A stretch of DNA of 64,000 bases from Zygnema cylindricum. Lineage: Eukaryota; Streptophyta; Zygnematophyceae; Zygnematales; Zygnemataceae. The notes beneath the pieces were generated by a model that worked only from the letters and a program-made list of their open reading frames with translations, had not been told where the DNA came from and did no database searches. Made by a program: the position numbers and the translations under genes. Positions within the stretch are counted from its first letter, which is position 1; the number at the start of each line of letters is the position of its first letter. The stretch spans positions 131,329-195,328 of the forward strand of contig JBBHKE010000240.1 in NCBI GenBank assembly GCA_037447655.1, read 5' to 3'. This document shows positions 31,150 to 45,094 of this stretch, in pieces.

Positions 31150-32080
31150 AATGACAAGATTTTTAGGGCTAGGAAAACATGTATCGAAGAGTGTAAGTGT
31201 AATATATTGCCAACCGTTATTAGAGTAAGTTATTAGCAAGGAGTGAACCCATGCAGATTTGCATCCGTCCAATTCCTTTCGAGGCGACAACCTCATCGTC
31301 TTAAGATCCTTCGGTCTGATAGGATTTATTATCACCTCAATGTTCACCAAATAAAAGACATTAATACCGAAACACTCAAATTAAGCAACATTATATCACA
31401 TTAAATTGACAATGAAAGACATAAGGGGAAAAAAAAATCGGCATAAAAAAAAAGATGGACTTCTACTAAAACGAAGCAAAATTACAAATTGACATTGAAA
31501 GATATTACGGAAAAATAGAATTTCCCTCATAATACAAAATGTTATTTACTATTTTTCTTCACCCCTCTCTCTCCTACTTCGTCCAAAGGCTAAATTTTGA
31601 CCTGATTCCAATAGATTGCATTCTAACCCTACAACTCCCGTATGCTAGCAACTCAAAAATAGTGCGACACGTGAGATCGTGCTCCGCCCGGAAACTTCCA
31701 AAATTCAGCCAACTGTCGTCTTTACACCTGAACAATCTTTTTAGATTGAGGACCAGCGATAGCATAAAGACAAGCAATATCAAAATTACAAGACAAAACT
31801 TAACGTACTACAACGTGAATGGCTATTATAGTTCATAAAGAATTAGTGTAAAAAAATATTTAGTGTTGTTAACTTGAATTTGGGTTTTTGGCCTTTCGCC
31901 AACAAACATTTCACCCTAATTTGGGTACATTTTTCCATAGAGTAGCCGATATAGTCACTATTCACATAGTCAACGTTTGAACATGTAAGAATAGGTTTCG
32001 CGTGATTTTCCTCTGTCTTTATCACTGGAAATCAAATCTGAGCGCTCTTTTTTGTATTGATAATCTCATGTCAAAAGAAG
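31150..32080. repeat. Dispersed repeat R2, uninterrupted copy
   Basis: Contiguous counterpart of the three pieces at 7335-7690, 9195-9710 and 16106-16260. It represents the pre-insertion state and validates the boundaries of the elements inserted in the other copy. Non-coding. Confidence 0.65.
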
Positions 32081-33490
32081 ACATGGGATGCCACAAGCAA
32101 TTACAACAACTGACTTGCGTCATCACAGAGTGTAGACGTTGACAACCGTCACGGGCATTGTCAACTTATACAATTGTCACACCCGTACGTAACAATTGAG
32201 TTGTTACACAATGTGATCCATGAAAACCGTTTAAAGAGAATCTACGCTAACAAACAAAGTAAATTGTCTAGTCCGAGTACTTTTTCATGTGCTAAAATTA
32301 CAGTTATTTCTGTCGTTTTCCTCCATAACTTAGAAAATAACTTGAAAATCCGCAGCCGTACCAAAAAATTGAAATTACAGCAGTACGAGTTGCGTTACCT
32401 TGAAACTATATATGTACTACAATTTGTCGTCTAGCGCGATCTAGTTTGTCGTCTAGCGCGATTTAGTTTGTCGTCTAACGCGTTTCGACCCAATTTCACG
32501 TCCCTTCAGTTCATCTTCAAACTTTATATAAAATCACCTTGCGAGGTGATTTTAAGTATAATTACATGTGGTGAGCGAATAGGCAGATATTGTCGCACAT
32601 GTCGATTTTTTTGACATTTTTTGTGCGCGGATTACCAAAAAAAAACCCCACTGCGCTTTTCAAGTGCGTTTTCCGTACAGGGGTTGTGGAGGGGGTTTCG
32701 ACCAACGGACGCCATTTAGCAAAAGCGAAGTCCGTGAAAGCGCCTCTCTCTCTCTCCCCCTCTCGCACTAATGTGTCTATCTCACAATCTTTGCAATGAA
32801 AAAAAGCAAGAAAGGTATCAAGTGAAAAATCTATAAAAAACATTTATTTTGGCTGTCTTTTAGCTTATTTAGATGGCAAGTAGAGTGAGAACAGACGAAA
32901 AAACAAAAGCGGGAAACCATGGAAGGATGTTTTGGAATTAGTGACGTCGATGCTATCATAAGTATGCGTGACGTCAAAATGTCACAAACCCTAAACATAT
33001 ACAATGTCACAAGTAGCTAGTCGTCTACAACCGTCTCCATTTTGTAAACGTCATCAATTGTCGCGAGTTTTGTCCTCATCTACAATCGTCACAAATTACA
33101 CCCACATCTACATCTGTCACAATCTAAAGTTACGATTTCATTTCTTTACAAACGAATGCTGTGAAAGCTGTGCGGAGAATCTTCGCTAAAAAACAAAGTA
33201 ACAAGACTAAGTTTTGGTTACATGCAAAAGTACCCTCATTTGTTCTTGCACATTATTGAAAAACGTGTACAGATAATTTTCCTTTAGAATACAAAGTAGA
33301 TTCGGTAACCAAATTTAAATGCGCACAAAATGGGCAAAACGTAAAGTTCGCTATTATCGAATAAAAGCAAACACGTTAGAGAACACAACTCCAACCTCAA
33401 ATAAACCAATAAAAACATATGTTGAATGGCCAATTTTTCCTATGAAAAGACACAAAATCCAAAAAATATTCAAGACACATCATTGTGGAT
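32081..33490. other. MITE-derived spacer, small repeats and hairpin
   Basis: Diverged pieces related to H3/H1 (for example 'gcgtcatcacaga', 'ccgtcacgggcattgtc' near 32110-32165, and GTCACAA/TCTACAA-rich sequence at 32940-33130). Three 22-bp tandem units of 'agtttgtcgtctagcgcgattt' type lie at 32421-32486. A perfect 10-bp hairpin AAAATCACCT-TGCG-AGGTGATTTT lies at 32530-32553. No gene. Confidence 0.5.
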
Positions 33491-33499
33491 AGCGCGGAG

Positions 33500-34147
33500 T
33501 TAACAACTGGATACAAAAGAGCCCAAATGTTTTTTTAAGGGTGAACTTCTTTCAGGCATTTCCAGTAATTCTACAAAGACATTTAGTGGCATTAATATCT
33601 GTATCACTTCTCCATCAGGCTGTGCCATCGAGGCTGTAATATTTGTATCACTTCTCCATCGGGTTCTGCCTGTGAGATTGTTGAGATTGGAACAACGTAA
33701 GATCTTGTTCAGCCGACAAAGAATATTAAAAGATTCAAATAACACAAAATTTAAACGGCGTATGTACCAACGAACGCAGATTTAAATATCTTCTAGCGCT
33801 ACGCGAATGTACAATTTGTACGTTCTTGTCATTTCGTTTTACCAACAGTTTTGAAATCATTTTCAAAATGGAAATTTGTACTTTATCGTTTGCCATTATG
33901 TTTTGTACGCAAAGTCCTTCCCACCAAGGAAAAGAGTCGTGAGAGAGAGAGATCCTACGTCAAAGATGCTTTCGTCGCTTTCAAATATGCCCTGTACGAA
34001 GTGGTCTTTGGCAATTGTGAGGTTGTCATCGCTTGTCTGCCAAGATTCATTTTTGTTTCCAAGTGTACCAATAGACACGTCCAGTATCCGACAAGTCTCC
34101 TCCTGAAGACAGTTGAGGAGACTAACCACCATAGATGTTTCATTCAT
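33500..34147 (-). other. Possible decayed host exon(s), unrecognised
   Basis: Unlike its surroundings, this stretch has balanced composition. It holds minus-strand open frames of 83 codons (33896-34147, starting MNETSMVVSLLNCLQEETC) and 81 codons (33500-33745) with ordinary amino-acid composition. A 49-bp direct duplication ('tgtatcacttctccatc' twice, 33596-33675) interrupts the second. No family is recognised and I could not find convincing splice sites linking them. It may be chance. Confidence 0.25.
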
Positions 34148-34292
34148 ACAACGCGTACGGAAAAGTATTTTGTTTAAGAATGCATATGCGCGTAATTCAA
34201 AATTTCATATTTTTTAAAATGCGTTGACCGACTTTGACTTAATTTTAAAATAATAATGCGAAAATTTCAACAAAAGTACTCAAACAACTTAG

Positions 34293-35341
34293 TGTAGAAA
34301 CTAATGGTTTTATTAGTATTTTCTAGGTCTGAAAAGAAATATAGAAGTCGAGGCAGTCTATCTCTAACTTCTCTCTCCAAACTCTCAAACTTGTCGCAGT
34401 CACTGAGAAATTGGAGAGGAAGCTAGAGCCATGGCTACCTTGGCTATCCTGAGGTTTACGGGAATTTTATATTAGGGTTTATATATTTAATTAAAATGTA
34501 TGTGCCGGCGGCAGGATTTGATCCTTGTACCTGCCGGCCGGCAGACACGAAGTAGCGGTAGCCTTAGCCGTTTAATCTAGCGGTAGTGTTACATAGCATA
34601 TAGTTTGATAATTATTTACATATGTATACAAGCAATAAACCATTTAACTGAAATTAATTACGGGATACATAGTTCCAGTAATATATAATGTACGACTTAC
34701 GGTACGGACAAAAATCAGTACCGCGCATTTGTTTCGTAAATGAAACAAATACCGCGCATGTATTTATTACGGCTACGATTAAAGCCGAATTTAATCGGAC
34801 GGCCGGGATTAGCGCCGAGATCGCGGAGGAAGATTTTGGCGGTTTGTGGCCATCGCCACATCGGATGACGCGTGGCAAAATTCCGTTGGATTGTGGAAAC
34901 TCCGGAGATTATGGCACCGAATCCGGATTTGACATGTGTCGACATTTTGGCCATGTCGTACAATGTCCGTACATAAAGTACACCGGCAGCTGTACTTTTG
35001 CGTACGGAACTCAATTCTGATTGGTTCCGTACATCAGTAGATAGAGTCTGTGAGAGAGATAGGACTTAGAAAAATTAGAAGATAGGACCCCCTCTCCCAG
35101 AGAGCTTCTGTACAAAAGGTCAACTTTGACCCTCCATAACTTACTGCTCAGTGGAGCAAATTCAGAGATTCTTTTTGCTATCGACTCAGGGGAGTCTTGT
35201 CTTCACAGGGGTGAAGTTGGTCAGAGTTTTTGTCTGCCAGGGTGGCAGTTATTTTTGCTTAAACACAAAGGGGTCAGGATTATCCTAGAGGCTTCTTGGA
35301 AGCTGTCCACTCTGAGGACTTATGGAGGTCTCAGAGTTTCA
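34293..35341 (+). repeat. Array LTR 1 (family B)
   Basis: 1049 bp. Has private changes (for example 'gcggcaggattt', 'aagtagcggtag', AGTG instead of AGGG in the first leader hairpin) not found in LTRs 2 and 3. Confidence 0.93.
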
Positions 35342-38300
35342 GGTTATGGGCCCACCCTCTAGGGTACCAATCTTTAATGGAACTGGCTTCATATACTGGG
35401 AAAGTATGATGATAGGAGCTCTATGCGAAAAAAGGTTTTGGGGGATAGTGAGTGGACGATTGGGGCGTCCATCAAGTCTTCGAATTCCTCCAGGGTTTAA
35501 AGGAAGCAGATTCACCAAGAAAGAGGATTCACCTTCAACGGAGGAAACAAAGGAAGGAGAGGTGGTGGACAAAGGAAAGGAGAAGGAGGCGACCACACCT
35601 ATAGCAACTGGTTTAGCATTGATGTCACCTATTCCGAGGAACGAGGAGAATGATACTGAAACCTGGGACTTCAACAATATGGCGGCAAAGCACTTCATCC
35701 TATGCCATCTCACTCAAGGACTTGCATGTCCTCATTTGCAGGTAGAGAGGGCATCCGATCTTTGGATGGCTCTCATAGAGATGTACCGAAGTGGTACGAT
35801 TCAGCAACAACAGTTGGCTGATCAGAAAGTTAAGGAGTATGTATACAAAGGGGGAAATATGTTGGATTTTTGCAATGAGCTTGCTACACTCTTCATGGAG
35901 CTAGAGAGTGCGGGTAAAGTTTTTAGTGAAAAAGAAAAAGTTAACTGTTTACTAATGAAGTTACCTGATGAGTTCGAGAACATAGTCAACCGTTTGCAGG
36001 ACTTGCCGGACTCAAGGTGGATATGGAACTCAGTGGTAGGGATGATTCTCGTTCGAGAGAATACGATTGAGATCCGAAGGGGAGGAAAGAGTGGCCAAGC
36101 CTTGGCAACAGCGACCGATTGGAGGAACAAGGATTCCCGGAAACCAATCAGAAACTATGGGGGTAGGGAGCAGAAAAAACAGGTTGGCGAGTTCGAACCA
36201 AGGGCTCCCAAAGGTTTATGTCATTTTTGTAAGAAACCAGGGCACTATACGGCAGAGTGCACCAAGCTAACCGAGCTTCGGTTAAAGGAGGGGCAGACCG
36301 GTGGTACTTCGAGAGGAAAGAAAAAGGCCCTTGTCACACAGGTACTTGAGGCGGAATCCGAGGACGAGGACGATGAGCTCCTATTGGATGAGGAGTTGGA
36401 GGCGAAAACTGAGGTTGAAATTCCACGAAGGCAGAAATGTGCTTACGGTGGATTGAAAGGTGAAGCAGGCTGGATTATAGATTCAGGTGCCTCAATGCAC
36501 ATGTGTAAGGATAGACACCTGTTCACTAAGATAAGAAAGATTCCCACCGTAGAGATAGAGTACGGGGATGGGAGGATAGTCACCACTACTCTTGTAGGAT
36601 TGGTAGATCTGAAAGTGTTAGTAGAAGGAAAGACATCCATATTAACATTCTCCGATGTATTGTTTATTCCGGAGCTGAACAAAAACCTTATCTCTACATC
36701 AGTATTAGATGATAAGGGTTTTTTCACTAGCACTAGGGAAGGAGTCTTTACTGCTAGTTTTGAGGAGGATGTCTATTTCATTGCTGAGAAAGGTAGCCAT
36801 GGGATGTTTAGGCTGATCTTAAGTAATGAAACGAAGAAACTTTATTATGCTGGTGTTCATGATATTATGATGTGGCATAAGAGGCTTGGGCATGTGAATC
36901 TAGATAAGTTAAGAGAGATGAAAAAGATGGGAGTGGTGGAAGGGATTCAGTTCAGTGAGAGTGATGATATAAGTGATTGTAGTGGGTGTGCTCAAGGTAA
37001 AGCACACAGATTACCCTTTCCAAAAACAGCCACCTACAAGTGAGAAAAACTTCTAGATCTAGTACACACAGATATTTGGGGACCGGCTAGAGTGCCCTCA
37101 CCGGGGGGGAAGAGATTTATGATGACTATAACTGATGATTGGTCTCGGTATTCCCGAGTATATTTTTTGAAAAACAAGTCAAAGGCTGAGGACTGTTTTA
37201 GACAATATAAAGCATGGAGCGAAAAACTCCATGAAACTCCAATCAAGAGAGTAAGGAGTGACAATAGTGGAGAGTATACTTCTAACCAGTTTGAGGATTT
37301 TTTGAGGGAAGATGGGGTTCAACACCAAAAGACAGTGCCAGAAAATCCTGAATAGAATGGGGTAGCTGAAAGGTTAAATAGAACACTAAGTGATAGTGCT
37401 AGAAGTATGTTGTCGGATAAGAAGATAGGAAAAAGGTTTTGGGCAGAAGCAATGAACTGTGCTAATTACCTCAAAAATAGAGTTCTTACTTCAGCTATAA
37501 AAGATCAAACACCTTATGAGAGATGGAAAGGCCGGAAACCAGACTTATCTCATTTAAAGGTTTTTGGCAGTCAAGTATTCAGTCTAGATACTGATCGGTC
37601 CAATTGGAAGCTAGATCCTAAAGGAAAACCGGGATACTTATTAGGATATGATGAGGATGTTAAAGGATATAGAGTTTATGATCTAAAAAGAGAAGATATA
37701 ATCTTAGTAAAGCATCTAGTAGTTATGGATGAAGGAAAGTCTGTGGATCCCTTCAAATATACAAAGTCAGTAAAAATCAGATTTGAGTCAGAAAATTCTG
37801 ATGACTTTGAGCTTCCTAACTATCCAAGTTTTAGAGACGATGACATTCTTGCAGGAACAAATCAGATAGAAAAGGACTCGGCTGTGGAAACTCCAGTGAC
37901 AACTCTACTCGAAGCGGAAGACGTGGTGGAAATTGATTCGGAATCAAGGGATAGGGGAGAAGCCGAGTTTGTTCGAAAGAATCCACGAAAACCATCTATT
38001 CCGGCCTCAGATATTGAGGGAGGGAGTAGAAGCAGCAAAAGACTGCAAGAAAAACAGGTTAATAACAAGGTAACTAAACTATCTCATGAAGATGAACCTC
38101 AAACTTATCGAGAGGCGATGACTTGTCCAGAAAGAAACCGGTGGAAGACAGCCATCAATGAGGAGATGGCTTCAATCATGGCAGCCGATACTTGGGAGCT
38201 GGTGGACTGTCCACCTAACCGAAAACCAATCGGTTGTGAGTGGGTTTTCAAACTAAAACTGAACCCAAATAACATAATCGAGTGCTACAAGGCCATATTA

Positions 38301-39680
38301 GTGGCAAAGGGATTTACACAAAAGGAAGGAATTGACTACGAGGAAACCTTTGCCCCGGTGGTCAGATTTCCCTCCGTCCGCATACTTCTCAGTTTAGCAG
38401 CGGCGGAAGACATGGAAGTGCACCAGATGGACATCAAAACAGCCTTTTTGCATGGAGAATTAGAAGAGGAGATCTTCATGCGACAACCCGAAGGGTTTGT
38501 GGAAGAAGGAGAGGAGAGTAAGGTATGCCGGCTGATTAAATCTCTTTATGGTTTGAAACAGGCGCCCCGACAGTGGAATAAGAAGCTTGATGAGTTTCTT
38601 ACCGGTCTAGGATATATCCGAATCAGCTCAGATCACTCAATCTATGTTTTCGAAGATGAGGAAGGTTTTATATTTATTGCAATTTATGTTGATGATTTGC
38701 TTGTTTTAAGTAAATCAATGGAAAAAATTAATAAACTGAAAACCGATCTTAAGGGGAGATTTGAAATGAAGGATATGGGGGAAGCAAAATATATTTTGGG
38801 AATTCAAGTAGAGAGAGACCGAAAAAGAAAAATTTTAAGATTGACTAAAAAGGAAGCAATAGGGAACATGCTTGAAAAATTTAAAATGGATAAAGCTAAA
38901 AGGTGTACAACTCCAATGGAATTGAAGAAGGGAAGAGAGGGGAGTGAGGAAGAAGGAGTCATAGTCTTAGACGAGGAATTATCTCATGAAGAACAGAAGT
39001 TCATGCAGACTATTCCTTACAGGCAAGTAGTGGGAAGTCTAATCTATTTTATGAATTGTACCCGGCCGGATTTAGCTGCAGCTGTAGGAGTGCTGAGTAG
39101 AAGTCTAAATGCTCCCACTAAGAAGGATTGGGAGGCAGCTAAGAGAGTCTTTAGATACTTGGTAGGAACTAGAGATCTATGGTTGCATTTGGGTGGGGAG
39201 AATACTGACATCACTACTTGGAGTGATGCCAGTTATGGTGATGCTCCGATGAGGAGATGTACTTCTGGATATGTATTATATGTGGGTGATGGGGCTTGCT
39301 GTTGGAGTAGCAAACAGCAAAAGGTTATTGCTCAGTCCACCATGGAGGTTGAGTATATGGCCTCTTGCTCTGCTGTAAAAGAATTGATGTGGGTCAATTC
39401 TTTGCTTGGTGAGCTTGGTCACCTTAAGAGTGGTGTGCAGAAAATATTTTGTGATAATCAGGCAGCAATCGCTATTTTTGCCAATCCTAAACACCATTTT
39501 AAAGCCAAACACATGGACATCAGACTCAACTTTGTTAGAGAGAAAGTAGAAAACAAAATAATCAGTTTAGAGTACAGACCAGATAGTGAGATGGTAGCAG
39601 ATATGATGACCAAACCTGTGCCTCCCCCTAAGCTAATTTTTTGCAGGGAGAAGTGTGGTCTGAAATTAAAGATTGACTAG
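35322..39680 (+). pseudogene. gag-pol: Gag-pol of B2, two nonsense codons
   Basis: The frame from ATG 35322 is open through gag, zinc knuckle, protease (DSGAS about 36480) and the integrase HHCC zone, stopping at TGA 37041-37043 (GGA in B1). A second stop, TAG, lies at 37353-37355 inside the integrase core, just before the NGVAE glutamate. Also in the core, the SDNGG glycine is changed (SDNSG). From 37407 the frame is open to TAG 39680 with complete reverse transcriptase (YVDD) and RNase H, in which MEAEYMA reads MEVEYMA. Inactive in integration as it stands. Confidence 0.9.
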
Positions 39681-39693
39681 AAAATAAGGGGAG

Positions 39694-40743
39694 TGTAGAA
39701 ACTAATGGTTTTATTAGTATTTTCTAGGTCTGAAAAGAAATATAGAAGTCGAGGCAGTCTATCTCTATCTTCTCTCTCCAAACTCTCAAACTTGTCGCAG
39801 TCACTGAGAAATTGGAGAGGAAGCTAGAGCCATGGCTACCTTGGCTATCCTGAGGTTTACGGGAATTTTATATTAGGGTTTATATATTTAATTAAAATGT
39901 ATGTGCCGGCGGCAAGATTTGATCCTTGTACCTGCCGGCCGGCAGACACGAAGTAGCCGGTAGCCTTAGCCGTTTAATCTAGCGATAGTGTTACATAGCA
40001 TATAGTTTGATAATTATTTACATATGTATACAAGCGATAAACCATTTAACTGAAATTAATTACGGGATACATAGATCCAGTAATATATAATGTACGACTT
40101 ACGGTACGGACAAAAATCAGTACCGCGCATTTGTTTCGTAAATGAAACAAATACCGCGCATGTATTTATTACGGCTACGATTAAAGCCGAATTTAATCGG
40201 ACGGCCGGGATTAGCGCCGAGATCGCGGAGGAAGATTTCGGCGGTTTGTGGCCATCGCCACATCGGATGACGCGTGGCAAAATTCCGTTGGATTGTGGAA
40301 ACTCCGGAGATTATGGCACCGAATCCGGATTTGACATGTGTCGACATTTTGGCCATGTCGTACAATGTCCGTACATAAAGTACACCGGCAGCTGTACTTT
40401 TGCGTACGGAACTCAATTCTGATTGGTTCCGTACATCAGTAGATAGAGTCTGTGAGAGAGATAGGACTTAGAAAAATTAGAAGATAGGACCCCCTCTCCC
40501 AGAGAGCTTCTGTACAAAAGGTCAACTTTGACCCTCCATAACTTACTGCTCAGGGGAGCAAATTCAGAGATTCTTTTTGCTATCGACTCAGGGGAGTCTT
40601 GTCTTCACAGGGGTGAAGTTGGTCAGAGTTTTTGTCTGCCAGGGTGGCAGTTATTTTTGCTTAAACACAAAGGGGTCAGGATTATCCTAGAGGCTTCTTG
40701 GAAGCTGTCCACTCTGAGGACTTATGGAGGTCTCAGAGTTTCA
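39694..40743 (+). repeat. Array LTR 2 (shared by B2 and B3)
   Basis: 1050 bp. Serves as 3' LTR of B2 and 5' LTR of B3: polypurine tract on its left, primer site GGTTATGGGCCCACC directly on its right (40744). No target duplication at either edge. Confidence 0.93.
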
Positions 40744-43700
40744 GGTTATGGGCCCACCCTCTAGGGTACCAATCTTTAATGGAACTGGCTTCATATACTA
40801 GGAAAGTATGATGATAGGAGCTCTATGCGAAAAAAGGTTTTGGGGGATAGTGAGTGGACGATTGGGGCGTCCATCAAGTCTTGGAATTCCTCCAGGGTTT
40901 AAAGGAAGCAGATTCACCAAGAAAGAGGATTCACCTTCAAAGGAGGAAACAAAGGAAGGAGAGGTGGTGGACAAAGGAAAGGAGAAGGAGGCGACCACAC
41001 CAATAGCAACTGGTTTAGCATTCATGTCACCTATTCCGAGGAACGAGGAGAATGATACTGAAACCTGGGACTTCAACAATATGGCGGCAAAGCACTTCAT
41101 CCTACGCCATCTCACTCAAGGACTTGCATGTCCTCATTTGCAGGTAGAGAGGGCATCCGATCTTTGGATGGCTCTCATAGAGATGTACCGAAGTGGTACG
41201 ATTCAGCAACAACAGTTGGCTGATCAGAAAGTTAAGGAGTATGTATACAAAGGGGGAAATATGTTGGATTTTTGCAATGAGCTTGCTACACTCTTCATGG
41301 AGCTAGAGAGTGCGGGTAAAGTTTTTAGTGAAAAAGAAAAAGTTAACTGTTTACTAATGAAGTTACCTGATGAGTTCGAGAACATAGTCAACCATGTGCA
41401 GGACTTGCCGGACTCAAGGTGGATATGGAACTCAGTGGTAGGGATGATTCTCGTTCGAGAGAATACGATTGAGATCCGAAGGGGAGGAAAGAGTGGCCAA
41501 GCCTTGGCAATTGCGACCGATTGGAGGAACAAGGATTCCCGGAAACCATTAGAAACTATGGGGGTATGGAGCAGAAAAAACAGGTTGGCGAGTTCGAACC
41601 AAGGGCTCCCAAAGGCTTATGTCATTTTTGTAAGAAACCAAGGCACTATACGGCAGAGTGCACCAAGCTAACCGAGCTTCGGTTAAAGGAGGGGCAGACC
41701 GGTGGTACTTCGAGAGGAAAGAAAAAGGCCCTTGTCACACAGGTACTTGAGGCGGAATCCGAGGACGAGGACGATGAGCTCCTATTGGATGAGGAGTTGG
41801 AGGCTAAAACTGAGGTTGAAATTCCACGAAGGCAGAAATGTGCTTACGGTGGATTGAAAGGTGAAGCAGGCTGGATTATAGATTCAGGTGCCTCAATGCA
41901 CATGTGTAAGGATAGACACCTCTTCACTAAGATAAGAAAGATTCCCACCGTAGAGATAGAGTACGGGGATGGGAGGATAGTCACCACTACTCTTGTAGGA
42001 TTGGTAGATCTGAAAGTGTTAGTAGAAGGAAAGACATCCATATTAACATTCTCCGATGTATTGTTTATTCCGGAGCTGAACAAAAACCTTATCTCTACAT
42101 CAGTATTAGATGATAAGGGTTTTTTCACTAGCACTAGGGAAGGAGTCTTTACTGCTAGTTTTGAGGAGGATGTCTATTTCATTGCTGAGAAAGGTAGCCA
42201 TGGGATGTTTAGGCTGATCTTAAGTAATGAAACGAAGAAACTTTATTATGCTGGTGTTCATGATATTATGATGTGGCATAAGAGGCTTAGGCATGTGAAT
42301 CTAGATAAGTTAAGAGAGATGAAAAAGATGGGAGTGGTGGAAGGGATTCAGTTCAGTGAGAGTGATGATATAAGTGATTGTAGTGGGTGTGCTCAAGGTA
42401 AAGCACACAGATTACCCTTTCCAAAAACAGCCACCTACAAGTGAGAAAAACTTCTAGATCTAGTACACACAGATATTTGGGGACCAGCTAGAGTGCCCTC
42501 ACCGGGGGGGAAGAGATTTATGATGACTATAACTGATGATTGGTCTCGGTATTCCCGAGTATATTTTTTGAAAAACAAGTCAGAGGCTGAGGACTGTTTT
42601 AGACAATATAAAGCATGGAGCGAAAAACTCCATGAAACTCCAATCAAGAGAGTAAGGAGTGACAATGGTGGAGAGTATACTTCTAACCAGTTTGAGGATT
42701 TTTTGAGGGAAGATGGGGTTCAACACCAAAAGACAGTGCCAGAAAATCCTGAACAGAATGGGGTAGCTGAAAGGTTAAATAGAACACTAAGTGATAGTGC
42801 TAGAAGTATGTTGTCGGATAAGAAGATAGGAAAAAGGTTTTGGGCAGAAGCAATGAACTGTGCTAATTACCTCAAAAATAGAGTTCTTATTTCAGCTATA
42901 AAAGATCAAACACCTTATGAGAGATGGACAGGCCGGAAACCAGACTTATCTCATTTAAAGGTTTTCGGCAGTCAAGTATTCAGTCTAGATACTGATCGGT
43001 CCAATTGGAAGCTAGATCCTAAAGGAAAACCGGGATACTTATTAGGATATGATGAGGATGTTAAAGGATATAGAGTTTATGATCTAAAAAGAGAAGATAT
43101 AATCTTAGTAAAGCATCTAGTAGTTATGGATGAAGGAAAGTCTGTGGATCCCTTCAAATATACAAAGTCAGTAAAAATCAGATTTGAGTCAGAAAATTCT
43201 GATGACTTTGAGCTTCCTAACTATCCAGGTTTTAGAGACGATGACATTCTTGCAGGAACAAATCAGATAGAAAAGGACTCGGCTATGGAAACTCCAGTGA
43301 CAACTCTACTCGAAGCGGAAGACGTGGTGGAAATTGATTCGGAATCAAGGGATAGGGGAGAAGCCGAGTTTGTTCGAAAGAATCCACGAAAACCATCTAT
43401 TCTGGCCTCAGATTTTGAAGGGGGGAGGAGAAGTAGCAAAAGACTGCAAGAAAAATAGGTTAATAACAAGGTAACTAAACTATCTCATCAAGATGAACCT
43501 CAAACTTATGGAGAGGCGATGAATTGTCCAGAAAGAAATCGGTGGAAGACAGCCATTAATGAAGAGATGGCCTCAATTATGGCAGCCGATACTTGGGAGC
43601 TGGTGGATTGTCCACCTAACCGAAAACCAATCGGTTGTAAGTGGGTTTTCAAACTAAAACTGAACCCAGATAACACAATCGAGCGCTACAAGGCCAGATT

Positions 43701-45081
43701 AGTGGCAAAGGGATTTACACAAAAGGAAGGAATTGACTACGAGGAAACCTTTGCCCCGGTGGTCAGATTTCCCTCCGTCCGCATACTTCTCAGTTTAGCA
43801 GCGGCGGAAGACATGGAAGTGCACCAGATGGACATCAAAACAACCTTTTTGCATGGAGAATTGGAAGAGGAGATCTTCATGCGACAACCCGAAGGGTTTG
43901 TGGAAGAAGGAGAGGAGAGTAAGGTATGCCGGCTGATTAAATCTCTTTATGGTTTGAAACAGGCGCCCCGACAGTGGAATAAGAAGCTTGATGAGTTTCT
44001 TACCGGTCTAGGATATATTCGGATCAGCTCAGATCACTCAATCTATATTTTCGAAGATGAGGAAGGTTTTATATTTATTGCAATTTATGTTGATGATTTG
44101 CTTGTTTTAAGTAAATCAATGGAAAAAATTAATAAACTGAAAACCGATCTTAAGGGGAGATTTGAAATGAAGGATATGGGGGAAGCAAAATATATTTTGG
44201 GAATTCAAGTAGAGAGAGACCGAAAAAGAAAAATTATAAGATTGACTCAAAAGGAAGCAATAGGGAACATGCTTGAAAAATTTCAAATGGATAAAGCTAA
44301 TAGTTGTACAACTCCAATGGAATTGAAGAAGGGAAGTGAGGGGAGTGAGGAAGAAGGAGTCATAGTCTTAGACGAGGAATTATCTCCTGAAGAACATAAG
44401 TTCATGCAGACTATTCCTTACAGGCAAGTAGTGGGAAGTCTAATCTATTTTATGAATTGTACCCGGCCGGATTTAGCTGCAGCTGTAGGAGTGCTGAGTA
44501 GAAGTCTAAATGCTCCCACTAAGAAGGATTGGGAGGCAGCTAAGAGAGTCTTTAGATACTTGGTAGGAACTAGAGATCTATGGTTGCATTTGGGTGGGGA
44601 GAATACTGACATCACTACTTGGAGTGATGCCAGTTATGGTGATGCTCCGATGAGGAGATGTACTTCTGGATATGTATTATTTGTGGGTGATGGGGCTTGC
44701 TGTTGGAGTAGCAAACAGCAAAAGGTTATTGCTCAGTCCACCATGGAGGCTGAGTATATGGCCTCTTGCTCAGCTGTAAAAGAATTGATGTGGGTCAAGT
44801 CTTTGCTTGGTGAGCTTGGTCACCTTAAGAGTGGTGTGCAGAAAATATTTTGTGATAATCAGGCAGCAATCGCTATTTTTGCCAATCCTAAACACCATTT
44901 TAAAGCCAAACACATGGACATCAGACTCAGCTTTGTTAGAGAGAAAGTAGAAAACAAAATAATCAGTTTAGAGTACAGACCAGATAGTGAGATGGTAGCA
45001 GATATGATGACCAAACCTGTGCCTCCCCCTAAGCTAATTTTTTGCAGGGAGAAGTGTGCTCTGAAATTAAAGATTGACTAG
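40724..45081 (+). pseudogene. gag-pol: Gag-pol of B3, several disruptions
   Basis: Same domain order as B1. Disruptions: TAG 40799-40801 (Trp codon in B1/B2), a one-base loss near 41548 shifting the frame before the zinc knuckle, the shared TGA 42442-42444 in integrase, and TAG 43456-43458 between integrase and reverse transcriptase. Some zinc-knuckle and HHCC positions are also changed (KPRHY for KPGHY, LRH for LGH). YVDD and RNase H motifs remain. A cluster of eight differences in about 110 bp (43505-43615) sets this copy apart from B1/B2. Confidence 0.9.
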
Positions 45082-45094
45082 AAAATAAGGGGAG

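Noticed and set aside
32530-32553. Perfect hairpin as a rho-independent terminator
   Set aside because: Eukaryotic repeat-rich context and no gene upstream; only the hairpin itself is supported.
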